Of a DNA stretch of 64,000 nt, positions 1-14,894 are shown in pieces. The DNA comes from Trichoplax sp. H2 (Eukaryota; Placozoa; Uniplacotomia; Trichoplacea). Both the position numbers and the translations under genes were made by a program. A model generated the notes under the pieces. That model saw nothing but the letters and a program-made list of their open reading frames with translations, did not search any database and was not told the origin of the DNA. The first letter of the stretch is position 1. Every line of letters begins with the position of its first letter. The stretch spans positions 62,001 through 126,000 of the forward strand of contig NOWV01000193.1 in NCBI GenBank assembly GCA_003344405.1, in the 5' to 3' direction.

Positions 1-3000
1 TCTGTACTATTGAAGGGTTAAGTTGATTGTTTTTATATTCCCAATACTGCCAAGCCTCTTTCTATCATATTGATTGCTGCAGCACAGTAGAGTTTTAATG
101 GATTTATAAGTGAGTAGCCACAACAAAAATAAATCTCCTGTAGGTTTCAGTAATAAGAATTTCACACTTAATGAATTGTTTAAACCATAAATACTGTAGA
201 GTTGTAATCAGAGTCTATAGAAATCGAGTACTATTAATATATAACTTGAGAAATTTTTTTAACTAATTGGAAGATCTTAATAGTTACTAAACGAAAACTG
301 AAACGAAAACAATCTGCAAAATCATCATATTATCTTTCTGGATAATTGTTATTTTTAGATACCTCAATATAAAACTTAGATCCTGCTTGATTGTATTTCA
401 AGAGAAATCCTTCAGAGAGAGAACAGAAATTTAAGCGAATGAATAATTTCGCTTTAAGAGAAAAATTTCCAAATCTATAGCGTGTTATAGAATCTTATTC
501 TTTGCATCCAAATCGTTCGTGTACAATGCACGTACTACGAATGCGTATACTTATTCTGAGAAAAAAATTTAGTTCTAGTAACATTGCTTAGTATCATATC
601 TAATTCAGCTACTGCGATGGAATAATTGGGATGATATCAAGAGAGAAGGGATAACAACTCAATTTGACAAAAGAAAATCAATGAACAAAACTATTGATAG
701 ACTAAAAATTGAATAAAATGAAATCAACAACAGATTGATAATTGTCACAACTGCTCCACAATTCAATGCATTGAAAATTCGTCTGTTAGTTAAACAATTG
801 TGCCTATTTCCTGACTTCCTTATCATTTAGCAACGGTTCCACTTTCCGCCTGGTGTATTATTTTATTGTTTTCTGGTTACTTTTTGTCACTAAGACGCTA
901 AACCTGCCGGTATCTGGAAATTTCTGAAGCATTTTTTATTTTATATTCTTTCGTCTTTAAGTGGATTCTCTGAGTCCGTTTCTGCAGATGGGGTTTTCCA
1001 TTATTTTTATATTATCTCCTGGACTTTAATTTTTATTAGCATTAATCATCCAATTACCTCCAATAGATTCTGCACATCAAATATGTATGAGATATCTAAT
1101 CTAACTATGGCCCATGTTGATTTTTCAAATTAAGTTTTAATCACAGCAATCATAAGATATCAATAGGATCGATTCTCATGATGGATGGCAAGATTTTCGT
1201 TTTACTTTAAAGATCAAGGAAGAATAGAGATAAATAAACAATGGTAACAACTGGCATAAGATATGGGAGACAAATTCAAAACAAAGGGAAAGATATTGAT
1301 GTTACCGAACAATAGTATACAATTTTAAAAGATTGTCGTCAATATCGGCAATTCTATGCCGCCACTAATCAATATCTCGATAAAAGATTTCCACTATCAG
1401 AGTGAATCTCTGCAATAGTTTACCCTTTGACATCAATATTTATATTGGATAAATTTAATAATAATTTAAGATTCTCAACGCTATTTCTAAGCTTCTTTCG
1501 TACTTGCACTATAACTAGAAAGGCAGATGATAATATGTATGTTTCGTAGTAATAGTATGATAAAATATATTATTTTCTTCTTGCAATCATGATCAAGTTA
1601 AGCTCACCATTCCATTTTTTAGCCAGTAGTCATAATGCTATCTAATTGGTTAATATCTTTCAAATAGAATAGTGGATATAACTGAAGGATAGCTGATTAT
1701 TCTTTGTCGGATTTTTTTCCTTTATTGGGCTAGAATACACTTCTATAAAAGTTTAACTATAGACTTCGGAATAACTTGTCTACAAATAATCATACTACGA
1801 AAACATAGTGAAAAACATTGTCAGTAACTATGATAATAATTGGATTGTCCATGCAAAGGAATTGATCATCTTGGATTGTATAGTTTAGACAACAACTCTT
1901 ATTTGCCATCTCAATAGAATACAGTAGTCTTAGTAGAGTGAAGTTAGGAATAAATATCCCCTTATGATGAATGGCATGTCATCAAGAACATGACTATCTT
2001 TAAATGACCTTGTAATATTATTTAAATGATCATCTGATGTATCTAATATTTCTTCGTAATCAGTTACTTTAGTGTCGTCGATAATATATCAATATTGATA
2101 CTAGTAACACATAGTATTTACAATGTTGGTCAAATAGAAATTAGAATTTTAATCAATATCTTGCTGCGGTTGAATCAATAGCCATTTAAATTTATTAATT
2201 AAATGGTCAAGGAAGTCAGTGCGCCGACCGCTAGACCCCATACTTTATCTATTGTAGGCATGAAAGCCGTCCCTCTTATTTATTCCCTTTCTCTTTTTCA
2301 AACAAATTGAAGTTATTGTTAAGGATAATAAAGAAAAGGATAATTGAACGAAATTATCATAATCATCCATTTCGTCTTCTCAATTTGTTGTTGGTTGACG
2401 TACTGGAAAATAATCGTAATGTTTGAACAATACATCATGTTATAATTAGTGTTTGCTTAACTCACAAACGATGACTTTTTTACACATGTATTTTTCGTCT
2501 TCATATATGAATATAGCGCTTATTCAGTGACAACAACTCTTGCTACAAGTAACTTATTTCAAGTAATAACAGTTATTCTTGCATTTGACACTTTTACTCT
2601 TCAATTTTAAAATTCGTTACTATCATGTTTCGATGGATCAAATTGGAATGATTGAAGATACTAAATTGATCATTTTAAATATTACTTGTCTAATTAACTA
2701 AGACATTACTTTTATTATCCTTCTATTTTCTATTTAATAGACAACGATGTTGAATTGACAAGTTTTGGTATTTGATTAATTAATTCGTTATAGCTGAAAG
2801 AATAAAGCGATCAATAGTTTAAGATTGACTTTAGTTGATGAATAACGATTAAATTAATAGAGTCAATTTAGGTAAGCTGGATTAAAATCAAGGCTGTATG
2901 CGGTTTCGTACTTAATTCACATCAAATAAAGGCTGAAATTTAATAACGTAATAATTCAATTTAGATAGTATGAAGTTAAAGTTGCATTTTTGACTACGAC

Positions 3001-5797
3001 GTCGTAATGGCTTATTTATTCTTGAAAGTAAACAAAAAATAATTGAGAATTCATTTTTTAAGCGAAGATTTTTCACCTTGTCTAGTTTCGCATCAATACT
3101 TTTAAAGCAATAACAATTCATATTTAAGCTAAGCATGAAAATCACTGTCAGGGACTCAGGATAATTGACTTTTATCTGTCATATCTATTAACCTAATCAG
3201 AATATGTGTAATTTGTCTTTTCTTTTGGCTAGGCAATACGATAATAAATAAATGAAAGTGCATTGATTAATTTTATAGTAGCATTTGGTTCTGATATGCC
3301 AGATTTAGATGACGATATGGTAGCTAAACAACGAAAATGCATAGAAATATCAGGCAATTAGAAAGGATATGAATTAAAACACTCAACTAAAAGAATTCGT
3401 CATGCTAGTACGGTGCTAAAGGGGTTCAAATTGTTGGAAAGCAAGAAAAGAAAATTTAATTAGAGGCAATGTAGAAATGCCAGTTGGATAGAAAGATATT
3501 GATCTCATTACGGACAATGGTTTAGCATCCATTGTTTATCATCGATGAAGAAATGATAAATATAATAAACGATTTCCTTCATTATAATCATGCAATGACA
3601 TCAAGCCCAAACGTAACAGAAACAGTAAATAGCAGACAGGTTAAAAGAAAAGACAATAGCTATCAATCAAATGGAGGATATAGAATGAAGATACAAAGAA
3701 GGGAAGTTATTTAGTCAATTTTGTCGAATAGCAGGTGTTGTGAAGTTGAAATCATTACTAGATGACAATTGAATAAAAATATGGTTATTCTATTTAGATT
3801 TCTTTGGCTTATTTCCTCTTTTAGAATTGCATCTCTACCTCCTTTTCTCTTGTATGTACTTACAGACATTTATAGACACCGTACGCACCTAAATTGTGAT
3901 ACAAGATTCCCTGCTCGTCCTTTTTCGCCTCCCTCGCTATAGCAAACAAAATTAATGCATGGAAATCGATAACGAAACAGTTGGTTCGTGCACTGAGTTC
4001 AATATTTCAATACAAAAGAAACAATCAAGACTGACCTATGAAGAATAGAAACAATTTGACATGGTTACCCTTCTTTAAATGATTGAAATTCAATAATATA
4101 TTTACAGGATTAATTTGTGTATATAATGGAGTGGATATTGTTGTCACTTCATATTTTTTAATCCCATTTGCAAATAGTTCAAGCATCAGTTGTTGCACGA
4201 GCTATTTTATTACTTGGTCTTTCTTCTCCATTACTTGCTAACGCTATTAAACTACTGTCTTCCATCTTCACTCTATCGACCATTACTTTGTCTACCTGTC
4301 TGTGATAGTGTTATCTACTATTCTGTTTCTCTTTTGCATCTCCTACTTTTGATAAAACAGTCGTTTTTCTTTCACTTCGGCACACTATTACTAGGACCAT
4401 CGACTGTTCAAGGTATCCTCATTTTTCATGCCATTTCTCTATTTCTTATGTCTTATCTGTTATTGCTTATTATTTTCAAATTGCTTCCTTTTCTTCATTT
4501 AATGCAAATATACAGTAAGTGGAATCATTTTTCTAGAGTTAATGATTCCCCATTTTATCGTTTTCAATTCAATTTCTATTTTAACGACTTTCGAGACTCT
4601 GTTTCCAACTAACTCCTTTTTTTTAAACTAAATTATTATTACATCAAACTAATTAATGTTTTCTTTCCAATTAATAGTCATCCAATTCTACCAATCCATT
4701 ATTCAACACCTTTAACGATCTAGCATTCATCGGCGATACTACCGGGCAACGGCAAAAAAATTTTAACTGTCAAATTCCCAATCCGCCTAAAAAGAATATT
4801 GAATAACGTGTTAGGTAAATAATTCAACAGTTCACTATAATATAACTCTTTCAATTCTCTCTATCACGATAAATTTGCTTATTTTTTTCATTAACTAATC
4901 AATCAATGAATCAGCCAGATTATACCAAAGTAATCAAAATATTGCCACTACTATATTGGATTAGACATAAATGATACCACTAGAATTTAATTAAATAACG
5001 ATAGTTTAGTATTAATATTTCTTAATCCCATTAAGGGTTCATGACGGCGATATGATAATGATGTTATTAAAATTATCTAGTTTTTTCAAATTTACGGTAT
5101 ATTTCATTGAACATCGTCCTTGTCTACCAGTATGTCACGATTGCTTTCGATATCTCAGTCTTGATCAATCTCATTCGACTTTATTCCTTTCCTATGTTCT
5201 TAAGAATATAGTAAAACTATATAGTTTATTATTAATTTGGGATTAAACTGAAAAAAAGTCAAAAATATTGATTTATTGTCACTTTAAGTGCAATTAACTT
5301 GCTTTATCTGAATGTCTCAACTATATGTAAAAATTTAAATTTAATGGATACTCTATTAACTCGATACATTGTTGACATAACATATTTGATTTAATGATTA
5401 AATGTACTTTAATTTATATTATATCAAGCAGTCCTTCATTAAGCAAAACCATATCCTCATACAGTATTTTTATAATTAAAATTTAACGAGGATATTATTA
5501 ATGCATAGAGTTTCTTTTATACTGATTTATAAATATTGCCAACATCGATGTTTTAATTAATTCTTTATTGCTATAGTATATAACTAATTATTATGTTATT
5601 TTACCTGTTAGGAAATAATATTATCTCAATCAATATTGACAACTGCCAAAAAAATAAATTACAATTAATTAACATTGACAAGGACTGGATTAATCAAGCC
5701 CAACTTATATTCTGCCAATTACTTCTAAACCATTTAAGCGCTCAACACTTAATTCAACATTTTCAATCAAGACAGACCCAAATTTAAACCGCTAAGC
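1..5797. other. Intergenic region upstream of SoxB
   Basis: No gene is supported here. The + strand is purine-rich at about 3290-3720 and pyrimidine-rich at about 3800-5250. The latter yields long hydrophobic open frames (for example 4190-4612) that reflect C/T composition, not a family. At 3300-3720 there are short charged peptide-like stretches interrupted by stops, perhaps an old coding remnant, not identifiable. The 5' UTR and promoter of SoxB should lie in the last kilobase; no TATA box or start site can be fixed. Confidence 0.5.
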
Positions 5798-6559
5798 ATG
5801 TCTAATGGTAAAACTAAACAAAATTGCTATCATATTAAGCGACCTATGAATGCATTCATTGTATGGTCCAAAGAACAACGACGTAAAATCGCCGAAGAAA
5901 ATCCTAAAATGCATAATGCTGAAATTAGTAAAATATTAGGAGCAAAATGGAAGATGCTATCGGAAGGTGAAAAGCGACCGTTCATTAATGAAGCTAAGCG
6001 TTTACATGCTGTCCATATGAAAATTCATCCTGAATATAAGTATCGACCACGACGTCGAAAAAGTAAACAATTAATGAAAAAGGATCGATATCCATTTCCA
6101 CCATCGACTCAAGCAGCAGCGGCTGCTGCAGCAGCAGCCGCTGGTGTCGGTGGCGGTGGTGGCGCTCCAGGTATGATTATCAGCCAACATGGACCACCCA
6201 TGGATGGATCCAATCCTTTTCCTGGTATGCCAAATAGCGCGCAATCAGCATTCGTTCAAGTTCCACCAGCATATAACAACCCGCCGCAACTATCATCTAA
6301 TCCAAACGCAACCAATATGCAAAGATCGGATTACTCACTGAAGGGAAGGCCTGGACCATCGGATTATCGAACCAGTGAAATGCAAGGAAGGCCTAATGAT
6401 ATCAACAATCCGAACACAACAGTATCCAACTACATGAATGGCCCACCAGTTCAAATGACTCCAAGTGGAATTTATCTATCATCATATAATCCAGCAGCAG
6501 CGGCCGCTGCTGCTGCTGGTAGTCATATGTTACCTACGGCTTTTCCCAATTATTGGTAG
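5798..6559 (+). CDS. SoxB: SoxB-group HMG-box transcription factor
   Basis: A 253-residue, apparently single-exon Sox protein that should bind the DNA minor groove in the nucleus. The HMG box spans about residues 12-86, with the Sox signature RPMNAFIVW at 15-23 and a downstream [12 protein letters not shown] stretch. The box is followed by a basic YRPRRRKSK segment and [10 protein letters not shown], the arrangement typical of group B Sox proteins. The rest is low-complexity: ten alanines at 106-115, a glycine run at 118-122, a Pro/Asn/Ser/Gln-rich middle, eight alanines at about 233-240, and a C-terminus ending in FPNYW. The ATG at 5798 is used because it precedes the HMG box by only 11 residues and a stop lies shortly upstream in frame. 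In other animals SoxB genes act in neuroectoderm and stem-cell programmes; the role here is unknown. Group assignment rests on box-flanking sequence and is fairly secure; B1 versus B2 cannot be decided. Confidence 0.93.
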   Translation: MSNGKTKQNCYHIKRPMNAFIVWSKEQRRKIAEENPKMHNAEISKILGAKWKMLSEGEKRPFINEAKRLHAVHMKIHPEYKYRPRRRKSKQLMKKDRYPFPPSTQAAAAAAAAAAGVGGGGGAPGMIISQHGPPMDGSNPFPGMPNSAQSAFVQVPPAYNNPPQLSSNPNATNMQRSDYSLKGRPGPSDYRTSEMQGRPNDINNPNTTVSNYMNGPPVQMTPSGIYLSSYNPAAAAAAAAGSHMLPTAFPNYW

Positions 6560-9500
6560 ATGAAAAAGCAACCAAGCTCGTTGTTTACTGGAGGCGTCCT
6601 TGAAGTAAAGCATGTGGCGGCGAATGAATATCGATTAGGAAACCATTTACCGTTGACGATAAGTCGTCTATTGATTTGTAGAACAGAGTTTACATAGATA
6701 GTGATTGCTATGGTATACTTTCATTAGCTGTTACAGTTATTAGGCTAAAAAAATGATTAACTGTTATTAATATTGAAATTTTTCCCAATATATTCTTTTT
6801 AGACATATTTACTGTCTTTGATAATACTTATAAACCTTATGATGTCAAAATTTGTAATGAAATCATATCAACAGTAAATCAATCCACTTGAAATTGACTG
6901 GATGAAGTATTAAAGACATTAAGTATTACTCTATCGTAAATTTCAAACTGTCTAAGAAATAAGTTGATCAATAGACCAGCTTTAATATTGACACGAAAAA
7001 GTGCAGTACATATTTATAAATGATTAACAATTCACTATATGACATTGCTTGCCCTCATAAATCCATAGATTTTGATAGTTTATGTTTATTCGTTCTTTCT
7101 TTTAAATTAAGTAAAGGTAGAATACAAGTATACTAGTGTTATTATCATTTGTCAAGATGATTTTCACTTATCATCAGATCCATTCTTTATAATAATTCTA
7201 GTATATCGTCTACTTGATTTTCTAGATTACGAACAATTTATGTTATAGAATGGATAGTATTTTATGTTTCTTCTGTACAATATAGTAAAATTCGTATTAG
7301 ATGTATAACTGATAATATAGACAAAATCATACCTAGTTACTCAGCTTTTAGAGTTAACTACGGAAATAGACAAGATGTGATGTTTTGTGCATATTGCCAA
7401 TAAAATATACCAGGCATTGAACTACACAGACTAAAAGATCAATTCATTGAATACCTTCTCATACTATATTGAATATGTATGGCAAAAAACATAATGAGCC
7501 TGTATTAGAAACCAAGTTATAGACGAAATTGTATCCATTGTTAACATAGCATTACAGCTTTATAGACCAAAAATAAGGTTTATAAGCTGTTGTATTGGTC
7601 ACAAAACTATGTATCGATTTATTTTCCCTTTATCGTAAAATGCCCAAGTAATCTTCTAGTACCTCTTATAGTATTGTATCAGGTTACCAAGGTCTACGCA
7701 CACATATATAAAATAAGAAAATGATCGAGTGAAATAATACCGGTAGCTATAAAATGGACTTAGTAACACTTTTAGATCTATTTTATTAGGATCTTTGAAA
7801 ATATCGATTATAAGAACGCCACCCGATAAATACTGAGAAATTTATGTAACTATAATAAATGGTCGTTATTAGTACAGTTTTAACTAAATTGATGGTTACC
7901 GCTTAGTAAATTTAGATGTAAGTTATTATAGGGTGAGTAAATGCTCTTTGACTCACAGTAAGATATATCTTTGTTGTAGATAGTGTTAGATATTAAGTAC
8001 GATATATGTTACATTAGCAATTAGATAGAACGTTAAGTATATGACTAGAATATTATCTATATAAGTACTTGTAATATGATAACTGTATTGTGATTCTGTA
8101 ATACCGTACATGATTATATTTCAAAAAATCGGACTGATAATTTACGATAGATATACGTATGTTGTAAAGTAAATGATTGCTATAATAGTTAGTAATTAGT
8201 TTTACGGTATATGTTAAATGTCACAACGCAAAATGGCCAAGGCGTAAGCTGGAATGTCTATAAATACCCGGTATTTTTAATAATAAAGTCACTTACAAAT
8301 CTTACGCGTGGATTAGAATTCATTGCGTAAAACATAACAATCTTAACGATAGACCTTGCCATATCAGATACAAAAATGTGTTTAGAACTTGATAATCTAT
8401 GAGTATAATCATTGCGATTAGTTTTATAACGAAATACTTTACCAGCGTTTAGATCCTATCCTCTATCACATGCAATTCTACAAACATTGATGCAAAGATC
8501 GTATTTTGCCAGTGTTTTATAAGAAATTGTTACAGTGGTCGTTTACAAACTACATATTTGCCTTGATTTATCTACAAATCACAGTTATAAGGACGTGAAA
8601 TTGCATGTGATAGTAAAGATTTAGTACTTTTACGTAAAACGTAGAAGATTAATGAAGCTGTATCTTATTACATAAGCGTTTACATATTCAAGCTAAAATA
8701 CAACATGTTTTTTAACAGAAAAATTGTAGAATAATGCCATTATTAACTTAGCCTATTTGTCTCACTCACAATTGGATATCATATTTGAAAGAAATTTCCC
8801 GTGATACCTAACTGTCATTATGACAATATAACAGTATAAAAGTACATTTTTCATCTACTATCACGCCAATTCATTTTGGTTAAATAGTAGTATTTTTATT
8901 CCATAATAGTTATGTAAATGATAATTATCTCTCATAACTATTGACTAGGACATATTAATCGACTCAAATTAAAATTGCTGTCTGCAAGATCGTATAAATG
9001 TTTCGTATGGAACACGATTCGAAGTTTTCCAAAGATTTCTTATTGATTTAAACTTTGTAATCAATTGAAGTTAAAAGTAGAAATCAAGATAGGATTAGGA
9101 GTTTCTTTGAAGATATCTATCAAATATATAACAATATTTCTCGTAACTCCTGATATATTTGATCAGGTTGAAATTGCAAATTCAGACAGAATAACGTTCT
9201 ACACAATGGACATTCTACCAATATGGTTAGTTGCCTGTTACATTACAAGGTGTTAAATGCTATTATCAGCAGCAGCACTTGCAATCTTGACATAAATTAA
9301 AAGTTATTTTATTATTCTTAAATCTTTGATGGTTCGTTTCTACTTTTTCTATCGTTTTGTTTTTTAACTTTGAATATTATCGGTAGTTAAATTAAGAATT
9401 TTTTCAGCGAACTATTCATTAATGAATTTTAAAAATAACTAAACCTATAACTTTCAGTTGTATTTGATACGATCCATTCGCAGTTGTAAGATTTTTAATT

Positions 9501-11651
9501 ACTTGAATAACCATGCAGCCATGATATATCGACTATTTTAAATTTTCGCCCTTTTGGTGAATGAAAATATCCTAAGGATACCTCTATAATTGTGAATAGT
9601 GAACTATCTTACTATTTGCAAAAAAATAATGTTGTCATTAACATTTACGCTACAAATATTGTCACAGAATAGTAGCAAATACAACAGAAAAACTACAGTG
9701 GGTTGATTAAGAATTTAAATAAAGAAATACCACCAATATACACTTATTATGGTACGGCACATAGAATTAATAATAGATGGATGATTAATACTACTGTCAA
9801 AATGTTTGTACATTTGTTATTGGCTGTATCAAATTCAATTTTAGTCTATTTGCTTGTTAATGCGTTCATTGAATAATTTGAATGTGCTATAGCAAATTTA
9901 ACTATAATATACTTACAGCAAAGTCTAAGTGAAGAAAGCTTGACTCCTACTTAAAATATGGTACCGAAAACGGTGTTTATACTTTGGTACGTTAGTCAAA
10001 GGCAAAAAATTTTTCTCCCAGAATTACAACTTCAAAGAGATGTTACATGATTTAGACTGTAGACTGTTGTTACCTATCGATAGACATTATCTTTTCTTAC
10101 GGTCAAACTGTGCTCTATTGACTACTATTTCTATACGCCAATACATACATGTTCAGTAGTCATTTACAATTGAAAGTGAGTACTGATATAAAAAATGATG
10201 GTCTTATATTCCTTTACACCTAGATGATACTTTAAAAGTGAAACTACAACATTACTTCTTTTGCTACAGGAGGCTAAATTGTGAGGAATGCCGTTTGTTC
10301 AGATTTTGCAGGTGAATGTTGTTGCTAATTTTATCTTACTTCTTGGGTAATTTTAGCTTTGCTCTATGTTACTCTTTGATTTGGAAATCTTTAATATTTT
10401 ATAATTTTCCTTCGTGGGATAGTCTAATATCAAACCGTTCCGTTTTCTAGCATTAAAAATCGTCATTTATAATCACGACAGCTTCTATGCACTGTATTTC
10501 CTTCCGAAGAAGTAACAATTTTTATGCATAAGCTTTCAAAAAGTAAATATAAAGGATAGTAATAAGAACATATAGATTACTGATAAACTAATCGTTCCTG
10601 TTAGCTTGGCATCATGGATATCATGATTATCTTCGAAGCGTGATTATCTACTTCTATTAATAAATTTGTCCGTAGACATCAATATTTCGAGTTTTCGATG
10701 GAAGTAAAACAACTGTGTTCGTACAAGGTTACGTCTTAAGCTTTTTCTTTCGTAGGTTCAGGTTTTTGAATCGACGTCTTGATGTCTAAGAAGTTAAATT
10801 TAGGTAGAATTTCTTTATATTATAAATGCAAAAGTGATAAAAATTCCTCTATCTCCATGCTATCTAACTCTTCCTATAAACTTGGTGAAATATATGAAAT
10901 TATTTATTTTGGATATGACTGGTAGGATCTTAAATCAGGTTACGATAATAAATGTATAGTCATTTCTTCATCCGATTAACGAATAAGGAATTGGAAACAA
11001 GCAACATCATTCAAATATAATCACCATTGCCACGATGTACGATACACATTAAAAGCTGCTAACCGAAAAAAATCTTGAATAATCCTTTATTAAAATTTCT
11101 TAGAAATTCAGTAATCAATGATTGGTAATTTCTCAATACTAACTCAATATCCCATCGTTTAATTGCTGGCGGTACCATTATATATTTTAAGCTGTACAAA
11201 TTAATGCGCATTACTGGGAGTGACGAAGAATTTTATCAAGGTTTAAAAATGTTCATACAAAGTTATCCTTCCACAGTGGCGCACAAACTCCAAAATTACG
11301 GACCCGGTATTTAAGTATTCGAATGATAAGGCAGATATAAATAAATTAAAATAATCTAGCAGTAAAATTTACTCACAATTCTAAATTCGATTTGAAACTT
11401 ATTAGCTCGATTTTAAGAATATAGTTATGAATATTTAGGCCGAAATTTAACTTGTATTTGTATTTTCTATGTAACAAAGGTTTAACGACTTGAATTAAGA
11501 CTATGCAATTATGTTTGAAATATTTCAATAGCAAACAAATTTCTTTTTGAGATAATGAGTATTCGTCTCACCAAATCAGCCAATATTGATCAAAACACAG
11601 TTCAGCGATGAATACATTATCTCGCAGTATAATTGCATATATGAGCCATAT
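6560..11651. other. AT-rich intergenic region, no gene seen
   Basis: Holds the likely SoxB 3' UTR at its start and the 3' flank of the minus-strand SLC35F-like gene at its end. I saw no convincing exon, RNA gene or protein-family match. The open frame at 9065-9256 begins at TTG, has no splice context and is treated as chance. The stretch around 7850-8110 has a TE-like look (short ATGTAC/TATAAG-type repeats) but no definable ends. Confidence 0.45.
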
Positions 11652-14397
11652 CTAAACTTGGGTTTCATATATAACAGTAACAGTTTTGTTATTACTAACT
11701 GATACATCATTCTGTAAATGACGCTTTTTACAAACTGCGATAAATGAATTAGAAATTCTAAGAGCTCTCTCTTCAGGTATGAGTAATATTAAAAAGCCAC
11801 AACAAATGCATAGAGCTCCAATCACTTTAATATAATCAAAATAAATTTGACGAAATATTAAATCTACAATAGCATTACCAGGGATACCTAATAACACACC
11901 AAGAGAAATAAATATTGGATAAGTTATTCCTATTCCGAATATCAATAAGCTGTTGAACAGCACTCCCAATCCAGCAATAGAGTTTAAATTATCCCACGGC
12001 AAATCAGGCCACTTTATAACCTCGAAGTTAGTAACATGAAAGACTAGCACAACTGGCCACACCGTCAGTGTTATGCAAATACTCATAGCAGACGTATAAA
12101 GGGCACTTTTACCAATACTAGCGTTAGCGAGGACAACCTTCAAAGATACCTACAATCATGATACGAACAATTTTAAAGTAAATTCTAACTTGGCATTAAG
12201 CTAGCTAATATTTTATAGTAAAAATCGTTAATTCATTGCTGTTTAAACGACTTGAATCAGTCATTTGACTGTAGGCGCCGCAATTAATGCTAGTCACGAC
12301 TATAAGAAAGCAATAAAAAATTTATTCATCGCAATACGTAGTGGACTATAAGGTAAAACACTCCCCTACAGAATGATTCACGAAATAATGATTCTATTTA
12401 ACAAATTAAAAAAATATACGAGCTCGTATTCTTATGTTCAGTATTTGTTTTATCTACAATTTTTTCTCTCACAACGTTTATTATTATCATAGATTTTCAT
12501 AGTACTGTAATTACTAAGGCTACTCATAAATACGTATCTAACAACGGTATCCAATCAGTCAGTAGAATGGAAAGCTATTTATTTCATGATGCAAGTACTT
12601 ACCCTATAAAAGGAAGATAAAACAGCTAGGCAGAAAGCCAATATTACTCCGAGGGCAGTGGCTCCTTCGAATCCATTCGAGTATGCAAACAAAACTACTC
12701 CTGCAATGGATAGTAAAACTGCGAATATCTATTAATCAAAAAGATATACAACAGGGTTTAGCAGAATTACGACATAAACTAAGACTATTAAGTTGTGATT
12801 ATATTCATAATAATTAATCAGTAACACATTCCATAATTAGTTACTTTAGCAGAGTTGTTTAATTTACTTTTAAATTACCCGTATTAAAATAGTCGGTTCT
12901 TTCAACCAAAAAATTGATAATACGTAGATAAGAGCAATATTTGATGATAATATTGCTGTGAAATCGCCAGCAGGAATCAGCGTTAAAGAGTAATAGTAGC
13001 AATACGAGCCTAATGACATTAAAATCGCGACAGGTAGCACTTTAATCAAGATACCCTTGGTATACGATCCTTTGTACTTTAATGCAATGGAGCATTCACT
13101 GTCCAACATAAGATATTGTTAAATAGTTAATCCAATAGAAATTAAACAAAGCTGATTCTTAGAATATTGATGACGACTACATCAAGGTATTTTACTACTG
13201 TGACAGTACTCTCTTTTACTAATTACTGATACTGCACAGGACTGCCACATAAAGAATGGCAAAATCTTCTACCTCCACATTTCGTTGAGTGATTTACCAA
13301 GGATCAATCCGAATAAACAGTATATAGGATAGCATATTATGGTCCATGATCTAGCATACCTGAATCAATGATGGATAAACATTATGAACAAATTCAATTG
13401 TGATCCATATCGATTGTCATTTACTATACGTACCATGTAAGATAGCAAAATGCGGTGAAATTGTAATTCGCAATATTATTCGAAAATTGAGCTTGCAAAA
13501 CCCATGATATGACCAGCATTACCACGATCATCAGTCCGGACAATGATTTTAAGGTGCATGCATCGCGAAGGTGAAACTTATGATGGCTTGCAATTTCTGG
13601 TATTATAAAGATAAAGATAGCGGCGTTAAAGTTGGTAAAAATAACGTATTCAAATTGTTCACTGCAAGGACTACGCCACTCCATTCTTCAGCAGTTAACA
13701 TGACAACAAGTATCCAATACTGTAGTGTAGTATATTTGTTTACAATATCACTATTTGCATGGTAATGGTATACGCATAGCAATATACACTTAACTGCTTC
13801 TATACTAAGTGATAGCATTAAGCTGAGATTCTAGAAAAATGTAAGCCATTTCTGAACTTTCAATCCGTACAAGTATGTTTTACGTTTTAGCTAATATGTT
13901 AACTGTCATAAATAAAATTTGTAACTATACAGTATTGCTACATGTTATTATGTTATACTGAGACGATTTCAGATAGATACCACGGATGTTTCAAGTAGGG
14001 TAACGGTAACGCAGTGATCGTATGCAGCATGAAGCTATGCATATTTAACCAACTGCCTGTGTTGGTGCATATCTTATTTGGATTCAATGTACAGCAAATT
14101 AAAGTGTTCTTTTGACACCAGTAGATATTCATTTATGATGTTAACTGGACGTGATTCGTCAACATCAAGTATGAATCTACAGGAATTGTGGTTAGAATTA
14201 ATCGGTGAATAGGGCCAAGTAAAGTTGGAGCTATTGAAGCCAAGTCGAGTACAAAACCTCATTTATGCAAGTATTCAAATGTTATAAGAAACAAAACACA
14301 TTCTGAATACTGATAATATTATTTTTAAACGATGCGACCTACCATCAACAGCACAGGCAGTAACTTCTTTATCGGCGGAATCAGTTTCCACAGTCAT
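11652..14397 (-). CDS. SLC35F3/F4-like transporter, copy 1
   Basis: Six-exon minus-strand gene encoding about 382 residues. Exons: 14343-14397, 13434-13596, 13273-13359, 12879-13098, 12603-12728 and 11652-12149 (stop included). Every junction is GT-AG with consistent phase (1,2,2,0,0). The protein is a hydrophobic multi-span carrier of the drug/metabolite transporter superfamily. The C-terminal exon carries YPIFISLGVLLGIPGNAIVD and LLIPEE, and an earlier exon has a WLKEP stretch; all recall vertebrate SLC35F3/F4. Human SLC35F3 has been linked to thiamine transport; substrate here is inferred only. The first exon (18 codons) is chosen because it is the nearest upstream ATG exon ending in the required phase-1 donor; it is the least certain part. 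The gene is head to head with a paralogue starting near 18380, whose middle exons have identical lengths (87, 220, 126 bp). Confidence 0.85.
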
Positions 14398-14762
14398 CTT
14401 CTTCAAATACAGTTACCGTTGCATATACTCTTGCGCTAAAATATAACCTATATCAATGGAAGCGCGACAGTATTCAGGTCAGGCTTGAATTAATCTCCTG
14501 TCTACAGCATCGATGAATGATTTGCAAACGCTGGCTTCTACGATGCTGAATGAACTAATGAAGGCAACGGATGTACTGGGATCTCCTAGCAGAGGTCTAG
14601 CCTTTAATGGACAGTCAATTGTACAGTACAGTACAGTACAGTACCGTACAGTCTAAATCTGATTACAGTACCTCCATACAGTACTGTGAGTGCTGTAGAA
14701 GATGATGGATCGAGTGACCCGATTGGCTACTCCTATTAATGAATCGATTAATAAATACCTCA

Positions 14763-14784
14763 ATATTCCCTAATAAGGGAATAT
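14763..14784. repeat. Short perfect hairpin
   Basis: A 9-bp perfect inverted repeat, ATATTCCCT and AGGGAATAT, with a 4-base AATA loop. It sits between two GTACW blocks. No function can be assigned; not followed by a T-run that would suggest a Pol III terminator. Confidence 0.6.
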
Positions 14785-14894
14785 AAAATATTACAATATA
14801 ACGTAAATCACTCACTACTAGATTTTACTTTTACTGTTGAACTGTACTGTACAGTATAGAACTGTAGTTTATGCATCAGTACTGCTTTGCATTA

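Noticed and set aside
2216-2245. GC-rich patch resembling a tRNA fragment
   Set aside because: No cloverleaf or B-box sequence could be built around it.
3532-3714. Charged 60-codon open frame
   Set aside because: TTG start, A/G-rich composition and nearby stops; at most a remnant, not assignable.
4190-4612. 140-codon hydrophobic open frame
   Set aside because: Begins at TTG, lies in a C/T-rich strand that yields Leu/Phe/Tyr-rich peptides in any frame, and shows no family motif or splice context.
14074-14262. Minus-strand open frame as a further SLC35F exon
   Set aside because: No acceptor/donor pair in the phase needed, and no resemblance to the paralogue's N-terminus; it lies in the first intron.
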